Shown here one piece after another: positions 51,987 through 63,330 of a stretch of DNA of 64,000 nt; within the stretch, counting starts at the first letter, position 1, and each line of letters opens with the position of its first letter. The translations under genes were made by a program, and so were the position numbers. The DNA lies in the NCBI RefSeq assembly GCF_963678975.1, contig NC_089273.1:32612973-32676972 (forward strand), given 5' to 3'. Origin of the DNA: Dysidea avara. Lineage: Eukaryota; Porifera; Demospongiae; Dictyoceratida; Dysideidae. The notes under the pieces were generated by a model. It saw only the letters and a program-made list of their open reading frames with translations. It ran no database searches and was not told where the DNA came from.

Positions 51987-54900
51987 ATGGAAAAGGCTTT
52001 GAGAGCAGTTATTATTCATAAGTCAAGCATCCGGAGGGCAGCATTGGATTACAGTGTACCAAAGTCTACTCTTGGTGATAGGGTACTCGGCAGAGTTCAA
52101 CCAGGTAGCAGAAGTGGTCCAGAACGACTACTCAGTGATACAGAAGAGGCTGAACTCGTAGCATTTGTGAGACGGTGCTCAGCAATAGGGTACCCAAAGA
52201 CAAGGAAGGATATGATTGAGTTGGTTCAAAGAATTGCACAGAGTAGAGGTGTTGATCGACAGATATCAAATGGTTGGTGGGAGAAATTTTGCACACGGAA
52301 TCCTAGTATTACTTTAAGAGCCTCAGTTCCATTATCCAAGGCTAGAGCTGAAGCCACAGATTCAGAAATCATAGATGGCTACTTTGACCTATTAGAGAAG
52401 ACAATGGCGGAGTATGACTTACTGGACAAGCCATGTCAAGTGTTTAATGCTGATGAAAGTGGCTTCCCCTTAGCACCAAAACCATTGAAAGCAGTTCACT
52501 GTTCTGGAGAACATACAACTCATGCAATCAATTCAGGTAATAAGGCACAGATTACTGTGCTAGCCTGTGTTAGTGCAGGAGGGCATAGTCTTCCATCCAT
52601 GGTTATCTGGGATAAGAAAGTTCTGAGTCCTGAGCTTACTAATGGTGAGATACCTGGCACGATATATGGTCTTTCTGACAAAGGATGGATAGATCAAGAG
52701 CTATTTAAACTTTGGTTTCACCATCACTTTCTACGGTATGCACCAACTGTCAGACCACTTCTTTTATTAATGGATGGTCATTCATCACATTACTTTCCAG
52801 ACACCATACATATGGCTGCTAAAGAAAAGGTGGTTTTATTTGTCTTGCCTCCAAATACCACCCATTTGACCCAGCCCCTTGATAAAGGATGTTTTAGTCC
52901 TTTGAAGGCAAAATGGAGTGAAGTTTGTCATAAATACACTACAACTACTGGAAAGGCTGTCAACAGATTTGTCTTTTCCAAGCTACTGAATGAAGCATGG
53001 AAACAATCCATGTCTACAAGTAACATAATAGGTGGATTTAAGACAACCGGAGTTCATCCAATTGACAGAACTGCCATAACTATTCATCCAAAGGAAACTG
53101 CTGCTAAAGATGAACTAGGTTTCATTCCACTTTGCAGCCCAATGCCTAGTGCATTGGAAAAGCCAAGAAAGCTTCCTACCTTTACTGAAGTGGAACTTGA
53201 GAGATTTCAAGAAAGATATGAATTAGAGGCAAAAAATCCACAAGCCGACAATCGGTACCAACAGTGGGTAAAAATGTACCATCCTGATCAGCAAATACAA
53301 GAACCTGATACCACTAGTAGTACAGTGAAGATGTTAATGCCTGCTCCCACTCCAGCAATTGAAAAGTTCTTTCCAGTGCTGCCTAACCCTGTTTTGCCAT
53401 CAGTCAAGTCAGTATCTTGTGGAAGGGTACTGACCAACTGTGAAAATCTCAAATTTTTGGAAGAGAAAAAACAAAAGAAGGATGAAGAAATAAACAAAAA
53501 GGAAGAGCGAAAAAGGCTAAGGTAAGAGCGGAAGATGCAAAAAGAACAGCAACAATCTGCAAAGAAACAGCAGAGGAAAACTAAAGCAACAGGTTTGGGC
53601 ACAATACAGCGGCATAATGTATTTCGCGGACTGGATTCACGCACTGAGCTGGAAACAGCTTTTAAACAATAATCCAGGCATTATCCATCTCTTGCAACAC
53701 TGGAGACACCACTATTGAGCTACAACTGCTGATACTGCTCTTCCTTACAGGTAAAAAACTAGCGGTGCACTAATTAATTAGAATACACTTACGATACACG
53801 AGTACTAGCAGTGATAAAGCATGGTAGAGGCTATTGTTGTAGCTTAGATGTTTTTCCTTTATTGCATTATCACTAGTGCTAAGGTTGTAGAGATGAGCCA
53901 GTAATAATTCTTAGCAGGGTAGCTAGGTGGCACCGCCCACTAGCGAGGTGATGGGGCTATGCAAATGAACTGACTCATAACTACAGTCCCAACACCAGTG
54001 CTAAATACTGGAGCAGCACAGCTTAGCTACAACAATAGCCTCTATCACACTTTATCACTGCTATAGTACGTTCCTGTTGAGCTACGTTCCTGTTGAGCTA
54101 AACCCTCAAAAACATTTAATAACTTATGGATGCAATTACACACGATCTTGAAATTTGGCTCATCTGTAGTATTGCTTAACCCCCTTAAAATTGTTTCAAA
54201 ATCTTTTTGTTCAAATGTTTGACATAATATTTATGGCCAGTCAAAATTTTCACAATACATTTCCTATGGGGAAGCCTTATAAGTGTAGTGTCCATTACAG
54301 CCCTTTCCTGAACTTGTAATGGAGCCAAACCACACGTGTCTGTTTTTGACACCTTTGCTGTTATCAATAATCATCTGGTTGGCTGAAATGTTAACTCTGC
54401 TGAGAAAAAATCCACTTTGGATTTTTATCTGTTTTTCAGGATCCAGCTCAACGTGAACATACTATAGTACTCGTGTATCATAAGTGTATTCTAATAAATT
54501 AGTGCAAGTGCTAGTTTGTTAACTTGTAAGGAAGAGCAGTATCAGCAGTTGTAGCTCGATAGTGGTGTCTCCAGTGTTGCAAGAGATGGATAATTCCTGG
54601 ATTATTGTTTAAAAGCAGTTTCCAGCTCAGTGCGTGAGTCCAGTCCGTGAGTCCAGTCCGCGAAATACATTAGGCCCAATACAGCAGATAGTATAGATAA
54701 TTTGAATGTCAATTTTCCAATGTTGAATGACTTCATTTAGAGCATTTTGTATGCACTGTTACAGAGCTCTATTATATATCAAAGAATGGCTGTTTGGTTT
54801 GACAGTTAAGCAAAATAATATCCTTCTCCCAAACTACTTTGTACTGCACCTGCATGTAACCCTAATATGTAGTTAAACTGTGTGTTAGTCATTGTGTATG

Positions 54901-55474
54901 CTATACCCTATATATAGCCATAATAATTATATAGGTTTTATCATGCCACCATAAAATGCTCTGCTCATATAGTTTAAAATCAAAGTATATTACCAATATT
55001 ATTATATTATTGTTACACAGTACAAGATGCATCCATGTTTTCAGAGGAAGAGATCAAGAAGTTTCAGAAAAGGTTGGAAAATGGATATGATTTACAGCTG
55101 GATCCGAGATATAATCTTTGGTTAAGTAGCCAAACTGAAAGCCATGATACACCAATCAGCAAAACCTGTGAAACTGACAAGAGCAAGAAATGTAATTAAC
55201 TCAATGCCTTATAATATAGAGTTATAAATGGTATATTCATTGCAATAATTAAATAAATTATTGATTCTATTAATATAATACTCTCACACGTGTAAAATTT
55301 GCAGGTGGAAAACAAAACTCGTGTACCGCTGGGAGCTGCTCTCACCCAACGTCAAGAAATTGGGTTGCATGTGAGAAATGCACTGAATGGCATCACTGTT
55401 TATGTGCTGGAATACCAAGAACAACAGCCAAAAAGGATGACTATCACTACATTTGCCACTTCTGCAGTCAATGA
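51987..55474 (+). CDS. pogo-like DD35D transposase with PHD-like tail (pseudogene candidate)
   Basis: Exon 1 (from 51987; the frame is open upstream to 51870 with TYKNWTEENMEKAL, so the true start lies in an earlier exon) has a psq-type HTH (about 1-40), a CENP-B HTH (about 50-110) and catalytic D156 (NADESG), D263 (LMDGHSSH) and D299 (QPLD), giving 35 residues between the last two. A TAA at 53523 is followed by more of the same frame to a CAG/GTTTGG donor at 53592. Exons 55021-55191 (SEEEIKKFQ) and 55305-55474 (WVACEKCTEWHHCLC, YICHFC) continue in phase and form a PHD-like zinc finger. An alternative donor AG/GTAAG at 53521 is out of phase with 55021. Confidence 0.8.
53615..54672. repeat. 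Inverted repeat inside transposase intron
   Basis: The arms 53615-53807 and about 54465-54672 (TAATGTATTTCGCGGACTGG and inverse) are about 195 bases. A second inverted pair inside (AGGCTATTGTTGTAGCTTAG near 53829 and CTAAGCTACAACAATAGCCT near 54023) nests within. It begins 22 bases after the inferred donor. The flanks share CAATACAGC, a possible long target duplication. Confidence 0.8.
54673..55020 (+). other. Rest of transposase intron
   Basis: AT-rich, ending TATTATTGTTACACAG, a good polypyrimidine-poor acceptor. No other feature. Confidence 0.4.
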
Positions 55475-55730
55475 TTTTTAAGCTCATGCATGCAGCTATA
55501 GTTTGAAGTTAACTACTTTGTCTACATTATAGGCTTGTCATAACAGTTACATTATAGTACATACATGCATGTTATAAATCCAGTGTTTTTTAATCTACTA
55601 ATTAATCAGCTAGCTAATTATACTGAATGTCGGTGTAATTACTATAGCTATGTGTCATGTGTGTGAAACAACACAGCAGCCCTCCATAGCTAATTGAAAA
55701 TGATGGTAAAATTTTATGTCTCAAAGAAAG

Positions 55731-56072
55731 CATAGGCGGCGGAAGGGGGGGGGGGCTAGGGGGCTAAAGCCCCCCTAGGTCTGCTGAGGGGGGGCTTAGC
55801 CCCCCTCAGAATGATATCACACCGAAATTATCTTTCTTGGAGTGGGGCTGAAAACCGTGATAAAGATCGAGATACTCTAATAGAGCAGTCACTCTAATAA
55901 AGTAGTCAGTGTGTAGCGAGCTATGTAAGGATTTTTATGTTGTTTATTAGCTAGAAATGGTAGCTGTAGTGCGGTGGAAAGCTCTTGTCAGTTGGTTGTG
56001 ACCTTTTTTCTTTTTTTTTTAGTCTGGGTCAGCCCAGCCCCCCCCTCATATCGACTACTTCCTCCGCCGCTG
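55731..56072. mobile_element. hAT MITE, 342 bases
   Basis: CATAGGCGGCGGAAG and CTTCCTCCGCCGCTG ends with perfect 8-base duplications AAAGAAAG (55723-55730, 56073-56080). It contains the box GATCGAGATACTCTAATAGA near 55864 and G/C homopolymer runs near both ends. Confidence 0.88.
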
Positions 56073-56178
56073 AAAGAAAGTACAACTATATCTTTTATAC
56101 ACCTTTCATTTTCAAGCTGATTTTGACTAAAGGTATAACTTCCAACTCCTAAAACAACGTGAAACAAAATATCACTCT

Positions 56179-56563
56179 GTCCGATTATAGAGTTCGCTAC
56201 ACACCCACACATTTACTATAGTAGCTCCGCTTATGAATGGAAGGAATAAACAAACTATGGCTGCTTTGAAAGTACATGTGTTACCCTAACAGATGGTGGT
56301 GGTTATGGGGAATTTCGTCTTTTAGTGGATGATTGCTAGGCGGTGTCCGATAAAAGAGGTAAACTTCCGATATTAGAGGTTTTCGGACAGTCACTTTAAT
56401 CGGCTATAGCAAAGCAACCACAAAAGCTACCAGGCTCATCTTTTAGTATATTATTAGGCTAAGTGTAAAGTTTGTCCACACCAAAGCTCAGAGGATTCGG
56501 CTTAGTAGTTTCTGAGAAAACGTGTCCGATTATAGATGGTGTCCGACAATAGATCGCTTACTC
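56179..56563 (-). repeat. Right 385-base TIR
   Basis: Inverse of 47227-47611 with the same spaced TCGGAC words, ending GATCGCTTACTC at the TA target. Lengths match exactly although the sequence has diverged, so indels are rare or balanced. Confidence 0.92.
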
Positions 56564-56565
56564 TA

Positions 56566-57640
56566 TACATGTATTTGTGTTGTAAAACTGTAATTGTAAA
56601 AAGGCGATTAGTACATATCATGATAAACATGTATTTGTCACAGTAGAGTCTCTCACGGAGTCACGATTATTACGAGACATTGGACCAGGGTAAAACTTTT
56701 ACTGCTATATTTAGAGGTTGTAGCGTTTGTATATCTTAGTATCTTAATAAATAATCCCCCATGATCACTAATCACTAATAGTACAGTGAAAACTGGTCAT
56801 TATTCAGGCCGTAGGGACAAAATTTTCTAACCTTGCCTTTTAAAGAGGTGGCTGCATTATGCGGCCTTAAAAATAGGTAAGAAGCATGCTGTTCTAACTG
56901 GCTATAGAGATGGATTTAGTGTATGACAGTGTATGAGACAGTGAGTGCTGGCAGCAAGGGGGCAGCCAATCTGTTAGAGCACCAAAAGCACTGCTTCAGA
57001 CATAGGCAGTTGACTGTCAGCCCCAAGTGTAAAAAGTTTCACTATTGGTCCTGATGAAGAAAGTGATGAAGTCATTATCCATAGGATATATTTTTCAGAG
57101 TATCCATTTCAGTTCTACAATATAGTAGCCAAGCATAAGATGAACATAACACAGCATTCCAGTAGTTTAGTGGTGACCACAACACTGCCTGAGTTAAACT
57201 GTGGTGAGATTTGAGACTACCAGAAGCCCTGGAATGTCTTCAACACATGAAATACCAAATATCTAATGCCTGGCTTTCATCCACAGTGGACCTGTCTTGG
57301 TGGCCACTTGTACAGAAGGGAAACAGCTGCCACACAGTCTTGCGAGCGAAACAGCTAGTTGCCACACCCCTTAGTTATCAATTTGTAAAATCTTTAGCAA
57401 AATTGTGTGTGCGAGCAAGTGTGATGTGGCAGTGCCGTGTATATGGTTGCTGCCTAGCAGTGACACATCACGAGTATTGAAGTCACAATGCGTTACTATA
57501 TCATCCATCTAAATACAATCTCTGAATGTGCCATTTTGTGTAGAGAGCAATCTTCCACAAGAAGTGACCTGCTGGTTTCAGTGTATATTGTCAGCTTCAA
57601 ATAATTATTATACGATCACTTTTAATTTAATGTACATTAA
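56566..57640. other. Unassigned sequence
   Basis: No clear gene. TACAGTGAAAACTGGTCATT at about 56781 resembles a lone pogo-type end. An 89-codon ORF at 57211 has no recognisable domain. Confidence 0.3.
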
Positions 57641-57990
57641 CGCTTATGCCCCAGGAGGGCTCTGCTAATTAAACAATATAATAATAATAATAATCACTCC
57701 AAATTCCTCATTATTACTTACCAAAAACACGACCAACAAGGCAATATCACCATCTTCACTATATCTTACCTACCTCATCCACTACGGCATACCAAAACAG
57801 CTATTTCTCAAGAACAATAAACGACTGGAACATACTACCAAATGATACAATTGAAATTGCAGATACTGATCTATTTACGACTAGATTCCAATCATATTAT
57901 TGTACCCAATGTATTTGTGTTTATGTGATTCCTGAGCACACCAGCAGGGCTGACTGCTCAGTAAACAATAATAATAATAATAATAATAAT
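57641..57990 (+). pseudogene. 3' ends of two truncated CR1-like LINEs
   Basis: TTAACGCTTATGCCCCAGGA then (AAT)n at about 57690-57705 is a LINE 3' UTR with a short tandem tail. From about 57715 a frame reads KNTTNKAISPSSLYLTYLIH-like text, then NDWNILPND, the C-terminal NxW motif of CR1/L2-type RT proteins. It ends in (AAT)n at 57968-57990. Both are 5'-truncated. Confidence 0.65.
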
Positions 57991-58949
57991 ACTGGGTACT
58001 CAGGAGACCTTCGTTAGGGTCCGCAACGCGAAAAATCGATATCCTCCAATCAACTACCTAACTATTGTCATGTGTTAGGCTAAGTGTAACTTGAATAACA
58101 CCAACGTGGCAGCCAAGTTTGTTACTTTCTTCTGGTAGAAAACGATACAATGTCTTAAAATCAGGTGATTTTTCGTTGCAGCAGTTCGTAGGGTTCTTCG
58201 TATGCCACGATATTCACTCTCAACATTGTTCAAGTAGTCTATCATCAACTCAAAGTAGCTATTGGTGGTTTGATTTTATTAGTCAGTTTCCGGTGGCAGC
58301 ATGATCTGTGCAGCTTTTTGGCGACAGACTAAATGTTTCTTGTTCTGGAGCACACGACAAGCAGAGCAGAAACTGCGCCGTCGGTCAGCAATGACCAGTA
58401 CTAGGTAATGTACCTGCATGCGGATTATGGTTATAATTGAAGCTTGTTAGCCATCTGGCTGAGCCATCTATATGCTGAAATTTGGCCAAAATGACGCGAT
58501 TTTTGCAAACAATTACCAGAATTATTGATACATCAGTGAGACAGTCTCCAACAGCAAGGATACGAAGCTTATAAACACCTAACAATACGGCTATCTCGCC
58601 CAGTAAACGCATAGAGTAATCCAATGCATGAAATAGGCACTCACGTGATCGAAATTCAAATCAAGGAAATTTCAACCATAATCATCACTTGGAATCAAGT
58701 GACAACCAGTTCGTATGCATTAGGTTCAGCATCTCCATTAGCCCAGCAATCTGAGACTCTCCCTATGATGCCATCACAGTATAAAACACACCTGCACTGG
58801 CCCAGACAATGCCTGAGTGAACAATTAACACAAATATTTACAAAAGGAGCACACTGCATGATTCCTATTCGGAAATGAAAGCGATTTCATGGGTATTTTC
58901 GAAACTGACCAATAAAATCAAACCACCAATACTTTGAGTTGATGATACA

Positions 58950-60230
58950 GGGCCGGAGGAGGGAAAATTGAGTTGGTCAGGCCATTGACTATGATGTTGA
59001 ATATGCTACTATATACATGCCAATGAGAGAGGAGCTGTTGCACAGTGTGCGAAACACACTCTGCGAAGTGCAAAGCATGAGCATTCTAGGGGGGTCTGGG
59101 GGCATGCCCCTACAGGAAATTTTTGAAAATTAGACACTCAAATATGTAATTTTATTGATATTTCACTGCTAGCTAGCTATATAAATATGCTCAAGCATAT
59201 CTGTTGTTCCTCAGACTTTCTATACTATGTATAATTGTAGACCTGACATAGTTATGGGGAGACAGCATGAAACTTTGCTGTATGGTTCATTTAGTTATAG
59301 CTAGCAATTAGAAGTTCAAAGGGGGTCTGGGGGTGCAACCCCCAGGAGCTGCCGAATTTTTGCAAGTTAAAGGCTTGAAAATGCCTCAAACTTTAAAATT
59401 GATGCTAAATTTTAAAGTAAAACTAGCTAGCAACTTGCAACTTTCCTCCCAAATTTCACAGGGAACCCATGCAGCATGGCCCCCTTTAGCTAGGACTGAT
59501 ATAATTACTATACAGTGAATTCACACAGCTAAAAAATACAGTATACTACTATACTGGTTTGTATGAAGTGAACGGATCATCACGTAAATATACTGGCGAT
59601 ACCAATCAGTATTCGAAAATGGCGCGATGTGGGTGAGACTGAGAGTTTGCTCAGTATCTCGACAGGACGAGTAGGTAGTTGAAGAGGACTCAACATCTCA
59701 TCCAGATGGCCACCATGTAAAGTATGGGTGTACAGCTTCTTGCCGCGGAATGAGTCATCTGGTTTGTCACGTACTGCCAGCCCTTCGCCCAGTAAAAGAA
59801 GCCAAGAGAGACAAGCCAAGGAATGCTGATGATTATTTTATGAAGATTGAATTGTGATATAAGTGTGCTGGTTTAGAATCAAAGAAGGCGCCTACCTTAT
59901 ACGTGATAAATGCCAACTGTCAGCACACGTGATACTGTACGTAGAACCCACAATCATTTCTGTACAAAACGATACGAATGCTATGCTGTGCTGTAAGGTA
60001 ATTGGAGGTACTATACGTGTAGTTCTGCGCTTTAGTTAGGCTGAGCTGAGAAACTAGGTAACTACTTGTGTCATGCATTTTCAATAACATCTGTAAAATG
60101 TACGTAGCTACATGTAGATGTGATCATCCAAAGATTGTATGAGAGTAATGTAGTCCGAGCTGGTCAGCTAGTTGGTTCAACTCCAGATTATTGGTCCGGC
60201 TCAGGCCTGACCAACCGGACCGTCTCCTCC
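58950..60230. other. Unassigned, with hAT-like end
   Basis: CAGGGCCGGAGGAGGG near 58947 looks like a hAT terminus, and GGGGGTCTGGGGGCATGCCC (59091) and GGGGGTCTGGGGGTGCAACC (59323) are related G-rich words. No matching right end with a duplication was found. Nothing else assigned. The sequence before the LINE (60188-60235) contains an inverted GGTCCGG / CCGGACC pair. Confidence 0.35.
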
Positions 60231-60235
60231 GGCCT

Positions 60236-61980
60236 TGTGATAGACAGTAGATTACCAACTCAATGGAAACATGCATATGTCACACCAGTTTATAAAAAAG
60301 GAGACAAATCAGATCCCAAAAACTACCGTCCAATATCACTAACTTCGGTAATCTGCAAAACCATGGAGCACATCATTGTCAGCCAATTAATGAAACATCT
60401 AGAGTCAACCAACATCTTAACAGATAATCAATTCGGCTTCAGAGAACATCACTCCTGTGAATCACAACTGCTTGTGACTGTCAATGATATAGCCAAAGCA
60501 ATAAACAATAAACTACAGGTAGATTTGGCAGTACTAGACTTCTCCAAGGCCTTTGACAAGGTTGCACATGCTTGACTTCTAAACAAACTGGAGTATTATG
60601 GAGTGAGAGGAAGTTTGCTGGAATGGTTTGAATCATTTCTACACAACAGAACACAGCAAGTAGTAATAGAAGGCCGTTATTCCATATCTTGTGACATAAC
60701 ATCTGGTGTCCCCCTAGGCTCAGTTCTTGGACCTGCCCTTTTCCTAATATATATCAACGACATAACTACAAACATACATAGTGAGTTGCGACTGTTTGCA
60801 GATGACATTTTAATTTATAGGCCTATACACTCACCAAGTGATCAGAAGATTCTGCAGGATGACTTAACTACTCTTATAAAATGGGCAAATGAATGGCAGA
60901 TGGACTTTAATGTATCTAAATGCAACATCTTACAAGTTACCACACACCATACCACCAAAATATTTACATATCAAATGAATGGAGTGCCCTTGAAATCAGT
61001 AGAAAAAATTAAATATCTTGGAGTTTACTTGAACAATAAATTTTCATGGCACGATCACATTGACTACATATGCAACAAAGCAAATCGATTACTTGATTTC
61101 CTAAAGCAAAATTTAGATTCCTGTCATAAACACTTCAAAGAATATGCAATTTCTGCTACCATCTATCGAATATTGTTGTGCCATCTGGGACCCACACCAC
61201 CAAAATGACATTTCTAAACTTGAAATGATTCAACATCGAGCTGCTCGTTTCGTCTTAAATAAGCCTTGGAACAGACACCACCGTGACAGTATCACAGACA
61301 TGTTAAATGAACTAAATTGGCCATCTTTACAAGAATGCAGAAAGCAATCACGCCTCATCCTATTGTACAAGATAGTTAATCATTTATTATTGGTCCCAAA
61401 TCGCTGTCTGCCATCATTAAATCAAACTGCTACCAGAGCCCATCATGATCAGAAATTTAATCATATACAATCTTCAGTAAACACGTATCTCTATTCATTC
61501 CTACCCAGAACTATTCCCCATTGAAACGATCTATGTATCCCAAATCTATCTACCATTGATCTTGAAACATTTAAACAATTAACTACTCCTACTTTATAAC
61601 TGTAACTTAGCACTTATTGTATTTATTGTAACTTAGCACTCACTGTAATTTAGTACTCATTGTAATTCTAGCACTTATTGTAACTTAGCTAAAGTCTTTG
61701 AGCAGGCTGTAGGACCAGGTGTCCTACAGACCTTCAGCACTTGTGCTGTAAAGCATTAATAAATAATAATAAATACCACTTACTGTAATTTAGCACTAGT
61801 TGTAACCTAGCACCTATTGAAACTTAGCACTTATTGTAACTTAGTACTAATCATTATTGTAACTTAAATTATAGGCACTTATGTTATTGTAACTTAAACT
61901 AGGCACTTATGTGTACGTACCTTGTACATTAGCGTAAAAACCCTGTTGGGTGTTTGCTAATCAATAAATAAATAAAATAA
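60236..61980 (+). pseudogene. 5'-truncated CR1/Jockey-like LINE
   Basis: RT text reads LPTQWKHAYVTPVYKKGDKS, NYRPISLTSVICK, DLAVLDFSKAFDKV (first Asp), GVPLGSVLGPALFLIYIND and the catalytic FADD (about 60796-60807). The C-terminal part has YLGVYL and HRAARFVLNKPW. A TGA at 60572-60574 and a frameshift near 61150 break it. The 3' UTR has repeated TGTAACTTAGCACT (at least seven) and AATAAATAA-type tails at 61750 and 61960. The 5' half, including the endonuclease, is missing. Confidence 0.85.
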
Positions 61981-62239
61981 AAAATAGACTACTTGAGCAA
62001 TGTTGAGAGTGAATATCGTGGCATACGAAGAACCCTAAGAACTGCTGCAACGAAAAATCACCAGATTTTAAGACATTTGTATCGTTTTCTACCAGAAGAA
62101 AGTTACAAACTTGGCTGCTACGCTGGTGTTATTCAAGTTACACTTAGCCTAACACATAACAATAGTTAGGTAGTTGATTGAAGGATATCGATTTTTCGAG
62201 TTGCAGACCCTACTATCGTCAATTAGTACTCCAAGTGCT

Positions 62240-62528
62240 TAAAAATTAGTGCGCTTATAATTAGAAAGTCTTCTGTACTTGCCGAAATTTAGAGCACATT
62301 GCGTTCAAAGCAAGGGGATTGCCGAATATTTAGAGATGCCGATTTTTTAGGGAATCTACGGTAATAAATTCTAGTATATTGTACATATTTTCATGATTTA
62401 TAAGTTGATTATGGCCTGACATAAAGTTAAATATTTTAATCAAAAGAAGTAGCTAGTTATGGCTACTCCACAAGGAAGAGAGGGGCATTTGTCCGAAATA
62501 CCTCATCGTGGATCTGCCATTGTATAGT
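62240..62528. mobile_element. Part of a hAT-like element related to 3143-3582
   Basis: TTTAATCAAAAGAAGTAGCT then CTCCACAAGGAAGAG and CATCGTGGATCTGCCA parallel 3490-3580. The left end was not identified. Confidence 0.4.
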
Positions 62529-62531
62529 CTG

Positions 62532-62745
62532 ATGGTACACTTGATGTTTTGCACAATGTCATTGATAAAAGTAAAAACAGTAGGGGTACTAAAACAGTAC
62601 CTTGTGGCACTCCAAACAAAACAGGACATGGTTCACTACAATATCCATTAATCACAACTACTTGAGATCTATCAAACAAAACGTTCTTGATCCAATTTAT
62701 TACATATCCTGTAATACTGTAATGTGACAGTTTCTGGCAGAGTCA
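62532..62745 (-). pseudogene. LINE reverse transcriptase fragment
   Basis: On the minus strand an open frame reads HYSITGYVINWIKN, RSQVVVINGYCSEPCPV and FGVPQGTVLVPLLFL, the RT palm motif with G to V in VPLL. It is cut on one side by the hAT copy at 62747 and on the other near 62530. Confidence 0.8.
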
Positions 62746-62999
62746 TCAGAAGCGTAGCTAAGGGGGGGCAGGAGGGGGAATTTGCCCCCCATCACTAAAT
62801 GATTTTTTTAAAACCTTCGTCACAAGTTTACCAGTGTTAAACTGACACGCAAATGACTGTAAATTATGTACACTGCTGCTCGGTATCACCAGGGGTTGCT
62901 AGTGAATGCGCACACACAACATTCGGGTATCACTCTTTTCACCCTATTTCATAACCCTACAGAACTTAGACAAAAATCGGTGAACCAAAAAGGCGAAAA

Positions 63000-63085
63000 A
63001 AAAGTGCAGTATTGAAGGGGAATCGAACCCAGGATCCCAGTGTGATGGTCCAGTGTGCTACCGATTATGCTACCGCTGCTAGCTC
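63000..63085 (-). ncRNA. tRNA-like pol III promoter segment (degenerate)
   Basis: The minus strand has an A-box-like TAGCATAATCGG and a perfect B-box GGTTCGATTCC about 36 bases apart, then a T run (inverse of 62993-63003) as a pol III terminator. Anticodon and acceptor stems do not pair, so this is a tRNA-derived SINE or pseudogene, not a functional tRNA. Confidence 0.45.
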
Positions 63086-63179
63086 TCTTGATTACCTTCT
63101 TTTGTATCTTATAAATGTATCTTATAAATGTATCTTATAAATGTGACTAACGAAATAAGCTGTATATAGTAAGAAGAAC

Positions 63180-63330
63180 CTAACCCTAAAGGTGAAGAAG
63201 AAACCAAAGCTGAACTCTAACCCTAACCCTAACGCTAACACTACTAGACGCTTCCCCTAAAGTCTACTACTCGTGGCAACTACTGGACGCTTCCCCTAAA
63301 GTCTACTACTCGCGGCAACTACTAGATGCG
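63180..63330. repeat. Telomere-like run and 46-base tandem repeat
   Basis: CTAACCCTAACCCTAACGCT at about 63217 holds CCCTAA units. It is followed by two and a half copies of ACGCTTCCCCTAAAGTCTAC then TACTCGTGGCAACTACT. Confidence 0.7.

Larger units (their letters stand above)
47227..56563 (+). mobile_element. pogo-type DNA transposon with 385-base TIRs, nested
   Basis: Both ends begin GAGTAAGCGATCTATTGTCG and are flanked by TA (47225-47226, 56564-56565). The TIRs are 47227-47611 and 56179-56563, 385 bases each. The interior holds a DD35D transposase gene (51987-55474), a MULE-like insertion (47948-51859), a hAT MITE (55731-56072) and an inverted repeat (53615-54672). Without nested inserts it is close to 4 kb. 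Repeated TCGGACA words in the TIRs look like protein-binding sites. Confidence 0.9.
58017..62210. mobile_element. Element with long inverted ends (about 200 bases), 4.2 kb
   Basis: GGGTCCGCAACGCGAAAAAT then CGATATCC and the inverse at 61985-62210 match over about 210 bases. TA lies on both sides (58015-58016, 62211-62212). The interior includes a further inverted pair (about 58240-58290 and 58900-58950; ACTCAAAGTAGCTATTGGTG), sequence shared with 13750-14360, and a LINE. It may be one element with inserts or two related ends. Confidence 0.6.

Noticed and set aside
53288..53644. 118-codon minus-strand ORF, phenylalanine and cysteine rich
   Set aside because: It is the antisense of the lysine-rich transposase tail and shows no domain.
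57211..57480. 89-codon plus-strand ORF
   Set aside because: No recognisable domain, signal or splice context. Left as unassigned.
63000..63085. Functional tRNA gene
   Set aside because: A and B boxes are present but acceptor and anticodon stems do not pair, so only a tRNA-like promoter is called.
63217..63240. Chromosome end or true interstitial telomere
   Set aside because: Only about three CCCTAA units occur, inside a bounded transposable element. Too short to infer a telomere.
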